64,000 bases of DNA from Cavia porcellus. Lineage: Eukaryota > Chordata > Mammalia > Rodentia > Caviidae. Location of the stretch: the NCBI RefSeq assembly GCF_034190915.1, contig NW_026947545.1, positions 3,162,001-3,226,000 on the forward strand, written 5' to 3'. Shown here piece by piece: positions 49,501 to 61,300 of this stretch (positions are counted from its first letter, which is position 1; every line of letters starts with the position of its first letter). Below the pieces are notes generated by a model, which saw only the letters and a list, made by a program, of their open reading frames with translations, did not search any database and was not told the origin of the DNA. The translations under genes were made by a program, and so were the position numbers.

Positions 49501-51999
49501 GCATTGTATGGGTGTGTGTTACATTACATCCACTAGTAGGAGTGAGAAAAACATCACGGGGTGGTGCGCATTGTATGGGTGTGTGTTACATTACATCCAC
49601 TAGTAGGAGTGAGAAAAACATCACGGGGTGGTGCGCATTGTATGGGTGTGTGTTACATTACATTCACTAGTAGGAGTGAGAAAAACATCACGGGGTGGTG
49701 CGCATTGTATGGGTGTGTGTTACATTATATTCACTAGTAGGAGTGAGAAAAACATCACGGGGTGGTGCGCATTGTATGGGTGTGTGTTACATTACATTCA
49801 CTAATAGGAGTGAGAAAAACATCACGGGGTGGTGCGCATTGTACAGGTGTGTGTTACATTACATTCACTAGTAGGAGTGAGAAAATCATCACGGGGCGGT
49901 GCGCATTGTATGGGTGTGTGTTACATTACATTCACTAGTAGGAGTGAGAACAACATCACGGGGCGGTGCGCATTGTATGGGTGTGTGTTACATTACATTC
50001 ACTACTAGGAGTGAGAAAAACATCACGGGGCGGTGCGCATTGCATGGGTGTGTGTTACATTACATTCACTACTAGGAGTGAGAAAAACATCACGGGGTTG
50101 TGCGCATTGTATGGGTGTGTGTTACATTACATTCACTAGTAGGAGTGAGAAAAAAATCACGGGGTGGTGCGCATTGTATGGCTGTGTTACATTACATTCA
50201 CTAGTAGGAGTGAGAAAAACATCACTGGGTGGTGCGCATTGTATGGGTGTGTGTTACATTACATTCACTAGTAGGTGTGAGAAAAACATCGCGGGGTGGT
50301 GCGCATTGTATGGGTGTGTGTTACATTACATTCACTAGTAGGAGTGAGAAAAACATCACGGGGTGGTGCGCATTGTATGGGTGTGTGTTACATTACATTC
50401 AATAGTAGGAGTGAGAAAAACATCACGGGGTGGTGCGCATTGTATTGGTGTGTGTTACATTACATTCACTAGTAGGAGTGAGAAAAACATCACGGGGTGG
50501 TGCGCATTGAATGGGTGTGTGTTGCATTACATTCACTAGTAGGAGTGAGAAAAACATCACGGGGTGGTACGCATTGTATGGGTGTTTGTTACATTAGATT
50601 CACTAGTAGGAGTGAGAAAAACATCACGGGGTCGTGCGCAAAGTATGGGTGTGTGTTACATTACATTCGCTAGTAGGTGTGAGAAAAACATCACGGGGTG
50701 GTGCGCATTGTATGCGTGTGTGTTACATTAAAATCATCACGGGGTGGTGCGCATTGTATGGGTGTGTGTTACATTACATTCACTAGTAGGAGTGAGAAAA
50801 ACATCTCGAGGTGGTGCGCATTGTATGGGAGTGTGTTGCATTACATTCACTAGTAGGAGTGAGAAAAACATCACGGGGTGGTGCGCATTTTATGGGTGTG
50901 TGTTACATTACATTCACTAGTAGGAGTGAGAAAAACATCACGGGGTGGTGCGCATTGTATGGGTGTTTGTTACATTAGATTCACTAGTAGGAGTGAGAAA
51001 AACATCACGGGGTCGTGCGCAAAGTATGGGTGTGTGTTACATTACATTCGCTAGTAGGTGTGAGAAAAACATCACGGGGTGGTGCGCATTGTATGGGTGT
51101 GTGTTACATTATATTCACCAGTAGGAGTGAAAAAAACATCACGGGGCGGTGCGCATTGTATGGGTGTGTGTTACATTACATTCACTAATAGGAGTGAGAA
51201 AAACATCACGGGGTGGTGCGCATTGAATGGGTGTGTGTTGCATTACATTCACTAGTAGGAGTGAGAAAAACATCACGGGGTGGTGCGCATTGTATGGGTG
51301 TGTGTTACATTACATTCACTAGTAGGAGTGAGAAAAACATCACGGGGTGGTGCGCATTGTATGGGTGTTTGTTACATTACATTCACTAATAGGAGTGAGA
51401 AAAACATCACGGGGTGGTGCGCATTGAATGGGTGTGTGTTGCATTACATTCACTAGTAGGAGTGAGAAAAACATCACGGGGTGGTGCGCATTGTATGGGT
51501 GTGTGTTACATTACATTCACTAGTAGGAGTGAGAAAAACATCACGGGGTGGTGCGCATTGTATGGGTGTTTGTTACATTAGATTCACTAGTAGGAGTGAG
51601 AAAAACATCACGGGGTCGTGCGCAAAGTATGGGTGTGTGTTACATTACATTCGCTAGTAGGTGTGAGAAAAACATCACGGGGTGGTGCGCATTGTATGGG
51701 TGTGTTTTACATTACATTCACTAGTAGGAGTGAGAAAAACATCACGGGGTGGTGCGCATTGTATGGGTGTGTGTTACATTACATTCACTAGTAGGAGTGA
51801 GAAAAACATCACGGGGTGGTGCGCATTGTATGGGTGTGTGTTACATTACATTCACTAGTAGGAGTGAGAAAAACATCACGGGGTGGTGCGCATTGTATGG
51901 GTGTGTGTTACATTACATTCACTAGTAGGAGTGAGAAAAACATCACGGGGTGGTGCGCATTGTATGGGTGTGTGTTACATTACATTCACTAGTAGGAGT
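40600..51999 (+). repeat. Region of 2.8-4.2 kb higher-order units in the pure domain
   Basis: Anchor monomers recur in fixed order. The agtagcagtgaaaa plus cacggtgtgg anchor is at 42097, 44957, 49203 and then 52128, giving 2860, 4246 and 2925 bp. The gtcgtgcgcaaagtatggg anchor (gcaaag) is at 40741, 41122, 41591, 43668, 44049, 44451, 47847, 48697, 50638, 51019 and 51622. Distances are whole monomer numbers minus 21 for each 46-bp monomer crossed: 2927 = 44x67-21, 4246 = 64x67-42, 2925 = 44x67-21-2. The extra two bases are lost in gtatggctgtgttac near 50180. After each agtagcag anchor come gagagaaacatc twice, gtgtgcgtta, gcgttatatt and two acatccact monomers. Confidence 0.85.
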
Positions 52000-54900
52000 G
52001 AGAAAAACATCACGGGGTGGTGCGCATTGTATGGGTGTGTGTTACATTACATTCACTAGTAGGAGTGAGAAAAACATCACGGGGTGGTGCGCATTGTATG
52101 GGTGTGTGTTACATTACATTCACTAGTAGCAGTGAAAAAAACATCACGGTGTGGTGCGCATTGTATGGGTGTGTGTTACATTAGATTCACTAGTAGGAGT
52201 GAGAGAAACATCACGGGGTGGTGCGCATTTTATGGGTGTGCGTTACATTACATTCACTAGTAGGAGTGAGAGAAACATCATGGGGTGGTGCGCATTGTAT
52301 GGGTGTGCGTTACATTACATTCACTAGTAGGAGTGAGAAAAACATCACGGGGTGGTGCGCATTGTATGGGTGTGCGTTATATTACATTCACTAGTAGGAG
52401 TGAGAAAAACATCACGGGGTGGTGCGCATTGTATGGGTGTGTGTTACATTACATCCACTAGTAGGAGTGAGAAAAACATCACGGGGTGGTGCGCATTGTA
52501 TGGGTGTGTGTTACATTACATCCACTAGTAGGAGTGAGAAAAACATCACGGGGTGGTTCGCATTGTATGGTTGTGTGTTACATTACATTCACTAGTAGGA
52601 GTGAGAAAAACATCACGGGGTGGTGCGCATTGTATGGGTGTGTGTTACATTAGATTCACTCGTAGGAGTGAGAAAAACATCACGGGCTGGTGCGCATTGT
52701 ATGGATGTGTGTTACATTACATTCACTAGTAGGAGTGAGAAAAACATCACGGGGTGGTGCGCATTGTATGGGTGTGTGTTACATTAGATTCACTAGTAGG
52801 AGTGAGAAAAACATCACGGGGTGGTGCGCATTTTATGGGTGTGTGTTACATTACATTCACTACTAGGAGTGAGAAAAACATCACGGGGTGGTGCGCATTG
52901 TATGGGTGTGTGTTACATTACATTCACTAATAGGAGTGAGAAAAACATCACGGGGTGGTGCGCATTGTATGGGTGTGTGTTACATTACATTCACTAGTAG
53001 GAGTGAGAAAAACATCACGGGGTGGTGCGCATTGTATGGGTGTGTGTTACATTAGATTCACTAGTAGGAGTGAGAAAAACATCACGGGGTGGTGCGCACT
53101 GTATGGGTGTGTGTTACATTACATTCACTAGTAGGAGTGAGAAAAACATCACGGGGTGGTGCGCATTGTATGGGTGTGTGTTACATTACATTCACTAGTA
53201 GGAGTGAGAAAAACATCACGGGGTGCTGCGCATTGTATGGGTGTGTGTTACATTACATTCACTAGTAGGAGTGAGAACAACATCACGGGGTGGTGCGCAT
53301 TGTATGGGTGTGTGTTACATTACATTCACTAGTAGGAGTGAGAAAAACATCACGGGGTGGTGCGCATTGTATGGGTGTGTGTTACATTACATTCACTAGT
53401 AGGAGTGAGAAAAACATCACGGGGTGGTGCGCATTGTATGGGTGTTTGTTACATTAGATTCACTAGTAGGAGTGAAAAAATCATCACGGGGTGGTGCGCA
53501 TTGTATGGGTGTGTGTTACATTAGATTCACTAGTAGGAGTGAGAAAAACATCACGGGGTGGTGCGCATTGTTTGGGTGTGTGTTACATTAGATTCACTAG
53601 TAGGAGTGAGAAAAACATCACGGGGTGGTGCGCATTGTATGGGTGTGTGTTACATTAAAATCATCACGGGGTGGTGCGCATTGTATGGGTGTGTGTTACA
53701 TTACATTCACTAGTAGGAGTGAGAAAAACATCTCGGGGTGGTGCGCATTGTATCGGTGTGTGTTACATTACATTCAATAGTAGGAGTGAGAAAAACATCA
53801 CGGGGTGGTGCGCATTGTATGGGTGTGTGTTACATTACATTCACTAGTAGGAGTGAGAAAAACATCACGGGGTGGTGCGCATTGTATGGGTGTTTGTTAC
53901 ATTAAATTCACTAGTAGGAGTGAGAAAAACATCACGGGGCGGTGCGCATTGTATGGGTGTGTGTTACATTACATTCACTAATAGGAGTGAGAAAAACATC
54001 ACGGGGCGGTGCGCATTGTACAGGTGTGTGTTACATTACATTCACTAGTAGGAGTGAGAAAATCATCACGGGGCGGTGCGCATTGTATGGGTGTGTGTTA
54101 CATTACATTCACTAGTAGGAGTGAGAAAAACATCACGGGGCGGTGCGCATTGTATGGGTGTGTGTTACATTACATTCACTAGTAGGAGTGAGAAAAACAT
54201 CACGGGGCGGTGCGCATTGCATGGGTGTGTGTTACATTACATTCACTAGTAGGAGTGAGAAAAACATCACGGGGTTGTGCGCATTGTATGGGTGTGTGTT
54301 ACATTACATTCACTAGTAGGAGTGAGAAAAAAATCACGGGGTGATGCGCATTGTATGGCTGTGTGTTACATTACATTCACTAGTAGGAGTGAGAAAAACA
54401 TCACGGGGTGGTGTGCATTGTATGGGTGTGTGTTAGATTACATTCAATAGTAGGAGTGAGAAAAACATCACGGGGTGGTGCGCATTGTATTGGTGTGTGT
54501 TACATTACATTCAATAGTAGGAGTGAGAAAAACATCACGGGGTGGTGCGCATTCTATGGGTGTTTGTTACATTAGATTCACTAGTAGGAGTGAGAAAAAC
54601 ATCACGGGGTCGTGCGCAAAGTATGGGTGTGTGTTACATTACATTCGCTAGTAGGTGTGAGAAAAACATCACGGGGTGGTGCGCATTGTATGCGTGTGTG
54701 TTACATTAAAACATCACGGGGTGGTGCGCATTGTATGGGTGTGTGTTACATTAGATTCACTCGTAGGAGTGAGAAAAACATCACGGGCTGGTGCGCATTG
54801 TATGGATGTGTGTTACATTACATTCACTAGTAGGAGTGAGAAAAACATCACGGGGTGGTGCGCATTGTATGGGTGTGTGTTACATTAGATTCACTAGTAG

Positions 54901-57900
54901 GAGTGAGAAAAACATCACGGGGTGGTGCGCATTTTATGGGTGTGTGTTACATTACATTCACTACTAGGAGTGAGAAAAACATCACGGGGTGGTGCGCATT
55001 GTATGGGTGTGTGTTACATTACATTCACTAATAGGAGTGAGAAAAACATCACGGGGTGGTGCGCATTGTATGGGTGTGTGTTACATTACATTCACTAATA
55101 GGAGTGAGAAAAACATCACGGGGTGGTGCGCATTGTATGGGTGTGTGTTACATTACATTCACTAGTAGGAGTGAGAAAAACATCACGGGGTGGTGCGCAT
55201 TGTATGGGTGTGTGTTACATTACATTCACTAGTAGGAGTGAGAAAAACATCACGGGGCGGTGCGCATTGTATGGGTGTGTGTTACATTACATTCACTAAT
55301 AGGAGTGAGAAAAACATCACGGGGTGGTGCGCATTGTATGGGTGTGTGTTACATTACATTCACTAGTAGGAGTGAGAAAAACATCACGGGGCGGTGCGCA
55401 TTGCATGGGTGAGTGTTACATTACATTCACTAGTAGGAGTGAGAAAAACATCACGGGGTTGTGCACATTGTATGGGTGTGTGTTACATTACATTCACTAG
55501 TAGGAGTGAGAAAAAAATCACGGGGTGGTGCGCATTGTATGGCTGTGTGTTACATTACATTCACTAGTAGGAATGAGAAAAACATCACGGGGTGGTGCGC
55601 ATTGTATGGGAGTGTGTTACATTACATTCACTAGTAGGAGTGAGAAAAACATCGCGGGGTGGTGCGCATTGTATGGGTGTGTGTTACATTACATTCACAA
55701 GTAGGAGTGAGAAAAACACCACGGGGTGGTGCGCATTGTATGGGTGTGTGTTACATTACATTCAATAGTAGGAGTGAGAAAAACATCACGGGGTGGTGCG
55801 CATTGTATTGGTGTGTGTTACATTACATTCACTAGTAGGAGTGAGAAAAACATCACGGGGTGGTGCGCATTGAATGGGTGTGTGTTGCATTACATTCACT
55901 AGTAGGAGTGAGAAAAACATCACGGGGTGGTGCGCATTGTATGGGTGTTTGTTACATTAGATTCACTAGTAGGAGTGAGAAAAACATCACGGGGTCGTGC
56001 GCAAAGTATGGGTGTGTGTTACATTACATTCGCTAGTAGGTGTGAGAAAAACATCACGGGGTGGTGCGCATTGTATGCGTGTGTGTTACATTAAAATCAT
56101 CACGGGGTGGTGCGCATTGTATGGGTGTGTGTTACATTACATTCACTAGTAGGAGTGAGAAAAACATCTCGAGGTGGTGCGCATTGTATGGGAGTGTGTT
56201 GCATTACATTCACTAGTAGGAGTGAGAAAAACATCACGGGGTGGTGCGCATTGTATGGGTGTGTGTTACATTACATTCACTAGTAGGAGTGAGAAAAACA
56301 TCACGGGGTGGTGCGCATTGTATGGGTGTTTGTTACATTACATTCACTAGTAGGAGTGAGAAAAACATCACGGGGTCGTGCGCATTGTATGGGTGTGTGT
56401 TACATTACATTCACTAGTAGGAGTGAGAAAAACATCACGGGGTGGTGCGCATTTTATGGGGGTGTGTTACATTACATTCACTAGTAGGAGTGAGAAAAAC
56501 ATCACGGGGTGGTGCGCATTGTATGGGTGTGTGTTACATTACATTCACTAGTAGGAGTGAGAAAAACATCACGGAGTGGTGCGCATTGTATGGGTGTGTG
56601 TTACATTACATTCACTAGTAGGAGTGAGAAAAACATCACGGGGTGGTGCGCATTGTATGGGTGTGTGTTACATTACATTCACTAGTAGGAGTGAGAAAAA
56701 CATCACGGGGTGGTGCGCATTGTATGGGTGTGTGTTACATTATATTCACTAGTAGCAGTGAAAAAAACATCACGGTGTGGTGCGCATTGTATGGGTGTGT
56801 GTTACATTAGATTCACTAGTAGGAGTGAGAGAAACATCACGGGGTGGTGCGCATTTTATGGGTGTGCGTTACATTACATTCACTAGTAGGAGTGAGAGAA
56901 ACATCACGGGGTGGTGCGCATTGTATAGGTGTGCGTTACATTACATTCACTAGTAGGAGTGAGAAAAACATCACGGGGTGGTGCGCATTGTATGGGTGTG
57001 CGTTATATTACATTCACTAGTAGGAGTGAGAAAAACATCACGGGGTGGTGCGCATTGTATGGGTGTGTGTTACATTACATTCACTAGTAGGAGTGAGAAA
57101 AACATCACGGGGTGGTGCGCATTGTATGGGTGTGTGTTACATTACATTCACTAGTAGGAGTGAGAAAAACATCTCGGGGTGGTGCGCATTGTATGGGTGT
57201 GTGTTACATTACATTCACTAGTAGGAGTGAGAAAAACATCACGGGGGGTGCGCATTGTACGGGTGTGTGTTACATTACATTCACTAGTAGGAGTGAGAAA
57301 AACATCACGGGGTGGTGAGCATTGTATGGGTGTGTGTTACATTATATTCACTAGTAGGAGTGAGAAAAACATCACGGGGCGTTGCGCATTGTATGGGTGT
57401 GTGTTACATTACATTCACTAATAGGAGTGAGAAAAACATCACGGGGCTGTGCGCATTGTACAGGTGTGTGTTACATTACATTCACTAGTAGGAGTGAGAA
57501 AATCATCACGGGGCGGTGCGCATTGTATGGGTGTGTGTTACATTACATTCACTAGTAGGAATGAGAAAAACATTACGGGGCGGTGCGCATTGTATGGGTG
57601 TGTGTTACATTACATTCACTAGTAGGAGTGAGAAAAACATCACGGGGCGGTGCGCATTGCATGGGTGTGTGTTACATTACATTCACTAGTAGGAGTGAGA
57701 AAAACATCACGGGGTTGTGCGCATTGTATGGGTGTGTGTTACATTACATTCACTAGTAGGAGTGAGAAAAAAATCACGGGGTGGTGCGCATTGTATGGCT
57801 GTGTGTTACATTACATTCACTAGTAGGAGTGAGAAAAACATCACGGGGTGGTGCGCATTGTATGGGTGTGTGTTACATTACATTCACTAGTAGGAGTGAG

Positions 57901-58232
57901 AAAAACATCACGGGGTGGTGCGCATTGTATGGGTGTGTGTTACATTACATTCACTAGTAGCAGTGAAAAAAACATCACGGTGTGGTGCGCATTGTATGGG
58001 TGTGTGTTACATTAGATTCACTAGTAGGAGTGAGAGAAACATCACGGGGTGGTGCGCATTTTATGGGTGTGCGTTACATTACATTCACTAGTAGGAGTGA
58101 GAGAAACATCACGGGGTGGTGCGCATTGTATGGGTGTGCGTTACATTACATTCACTAGTAGGAGTGAGAAAAACATCACGGGGTGGTGCGCATTGTATGG
58201 GTGTGTGTTACATTACATTCACTAGTAGGAGT
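52000..58232 (+). repeat. 6233/6234-bp higher-order unit, copy 1
   Basis: Landmarks at 52128 (agtagcag), 53652 (46-bp monomer), 54616 (gcaaag), 54703 (45-bp monomer), 56001, 56088, 56754 and 57112 recur at 58361, 59885, 60849, 60936, 62235, 62322, 62988 and 63346. The offset is 6233 before the 45-bp monomer and 6234 after it, because that monomer lacks one base here. The left boundary can be placed only between about 51920 and 52128, since the monomers there are consensus in both copies; the start given is nominal. Confidence 0.9.
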
Positions 58233-58360
58233 GAGAAAAACATCACGGGGTGGTGCGCATTGTATGGGTGTGTGTTACATTACATTCACTAGTAGGAGTG
58301 AGAAAAACATCACGGGGTGGTGCGCATTGTATGGGTGTGTGTTACATTACATTCACTAGT
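57959..58360 (+). repeat. 402-bp local duplication at the joint of the two 6.2-kb copies
   Basis: The anchor agtagcagtgaaaaaaac with cacggtgtgg, the gagagaaacatc and gtgtgcgtta monomers occur at 57959 and again at 58361, exactly six monomers apart. The two diverge after about 58200, where the first has consensus gtgtgtgttac and the second has gtgcgttatatt. This lies at the boundary where copy 1 of the 6.2-kb unit passes into copy 2. Confidence 0.85.
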
Positions 58361-61300
58361 AGCAGTGAAAAAAACATCACGGTGTGGTGCGCATTGTATG
58401 GGTGTGTGTTACATTAGATTCACTAGTAGGAGTGAGAGAAACATCACGGGGTGGTGCGCATTTTATGGGTGTGCGTTACATTACATTCACTAGTAGGAGT
58501 GAGAGAAACATCACGGGGTGGTGCGCATTGTATGGGTGTGCGTTACATTACATTCACTAGTAGGAGTGAGAAAAACATCACGGGGTGGTGCACATTGTAT
58601 GGGTGTGCGTTATATTACATTCACTAGTAGGAGTGAGAAAAACATCACGGGGTGGTGCGCATTGTATGGGTGTGTGTTACATTACATCCACTAGTAGGAG
58701 TGAGAAAAACATCACGGGGTGGTGCGCATTGTATGGGTGTGTGTTACATTACATCCACTAGTAGGAGTGAGAAAAACATCACGGGGTGGTTCGCATTGTA
58801 TGGTTGTGTGTTACATTACATTCACTAGTAGGAGTGAGAAAAACATCACGGGGTGGTGCGCATTGTATGGGTGTGTGTTACATTAGATTCACTCGTAGGA
58901 GTGAGAAAAACATCACGGGCTGGTGCGCATTGTATGGATGTGTGTTACATTACATTCACTAGTAGGAGTGAGAAAAACATCACGGGGTGGTGCGCATTGT
59001 ATGGGTGTGTGTTACATTAGATTCACTAGTAGGAGTGAGAAAAACATCACGGGGTGGTGCGCATTTTATGGGTGTGTGTTACATTACATTCACTACTAGG
59101 AGTGAGAAAAACATCACGGGGTGGTGCGCATTGTATGGGTGTGTGTTACATTACATTCACTAATAGGAGTGAGAAAAACATCACGGGGTGGTGCGCATTG
59201 TATGGGTGTGTGTTACATTACATTCACTAGTAGGAGTGAGAAAAACATCACGGGGTGGTGCGCATTGTATGGGTGTGTGTTACATTAGATTCACTAGTAG
59301 GAGTGAGAAAAACATCACGGGGTGGTGCGCACTGTATGGGTGTGTGTTACATTACATTCACTAGTAGGAGTGAGAAAAACATCACGGGGTGGTGCGCATT
59401 GTATGGGTGTGTGTTACATTACATTCACTAGTAGGAGTGAGAAAAACATCACGGGGTGCTGCGCATTGTATGGGTGTGTGTTACATTACATTCACTAGTA
59501 GGAGTGAGAACAACATCACGGGGTGGTGCGCATTGTATGGGTGTGTGTTACATTACATTCACTAGTAGGAGTGAGAAAAACATCACGGGGTGGTGCGCAT
59601 TGTATGGGTGTGTGTTACATTACATTCACTAGTAGGAGTGAGAAAAACATCACGGGGTGGTGCGCATTGTATGGGTGTTTGTTACATTAGATTCACTAGT
59701 AGGAGTGAAAAAATCATCACGGGGTGGTGCGCATTGTATGGGTGTGTGTTACATTAGATTCACTAGTAGGAGTGAGAAAAACATCACGGGGTGGTGCGCA
59801 TTGTTTGGGTGTGTGTTACATTAGATTCACTAGTAGGAGTGAGAAAAACATCACGGGGTGGTGCGCATTGTATGGGTGTGTGTTACATTAAAATCATCAC
59901 GGGGTGGTGCGCATTGTATGGGTGTGTGTTACATTACATTCACTAGTAGGAGTGAGAAAAACATCTCGGGGTGGTGCGCATTGTATCGGTGTGTGTTATA
60001 TTACATTCAATAGTAGGAGTGAGAAAAACATCACGGGGTGGTGCGCATTGTATGGGTGTGTGTTACATTACATTCACTAGTAGGAGTGAGAAAAACATCA
60101 CGGGGTGGTGCGCATTGTATGGGTGTTTGTTACATTATATTCACTAGTAGGAGTGAGAAAAACATCACGGGGCGGTGCGCATTGTATGGGTGTGTGTTAC
60201 ATTACATTCACTAATAGGAGTGAGAAAAACATCACGGGGCGGTGCGCATTGTACAGGTGTGTGTTACATTACATTCACTAGTAGGAGTGAGAAAATCATC
60301 ACGGGGCGGTGCGCATTGTATGGGTGTGTGTTACATTACATTCACTAGTAGGAGTGAGAAAAACATCACGGGGCGGTGCGCATTGTATGGGTGTGTGTTA
60401 CATTACATTCACTAGTAGGAGTGAGAAAAACATCACGGGGCGGTGCGCATTGCATGGGTGTGTGTTACATTACATTCACTAGTAGGAGTGAGAAAAACAT
60501 CACGGGGTTGTGCGCATTGTATGGGTGTGTGTTACATTACATTCACTAGTAGGAGTGAGAAAAAAATCACTGGGTGATGCGCATTGTATGGCTGTGTGTT
60601 ACATTACATTCACTAGTAGGAGTGAGAAAAACATCACGGGGTGGTGTGCATTGTATGGGTGTGTGTTAGATTACATTCAATAGTAGGAGTGAGAAAAACA
60701 TCACGGGGTGGTGCGCATTGTATTGGTGTGTGTTACATTACATTCAATAGTAGGAGTGAGAAAAACATCACGGGGTGGTGCGCATTCTATGGGTGTTTGT
60801 TACATTAGATTCACTAGTAGGAGTGAGAAAAACATCACGGGGTCGTGCGCAAAGTATGGGTGTGTGTTACATTACATTCGCTAGTAGGTGTGAGAAAAAC
60901 ATCACGGGGTGGTGCGCATTGTATGCGTGTGTGTTACATTAAAATCATCACGGGGTGGTGCGCATTGTATGGGTGTGTGTTACATTAGATTCACTCGTAG
61001 GAGTGAGAAAAACATCACGGGCTGGTGCGCATTGTATGGATGTGTGTTACATTACATTCACTAGTAGGAGTGAGAAAAACATCACGGGGTGGTGCGCATT
61101 GTATGGGTGTGTGTTACATTAGATTCACTAGTAGGAGTGAGAAAAACATCACGGGGTGGTGCGCATTTTATGGGTGTGTGTTACATTACATTCACTACTA
61201 GGAGTGAGAAAAACATCACGGGGTGGTGCGCATTGTATGGGTGTGTGTTACATTACATTCACTAATAGGAGTGAGAAAAACATCACGGGGTGGTGCGCAT

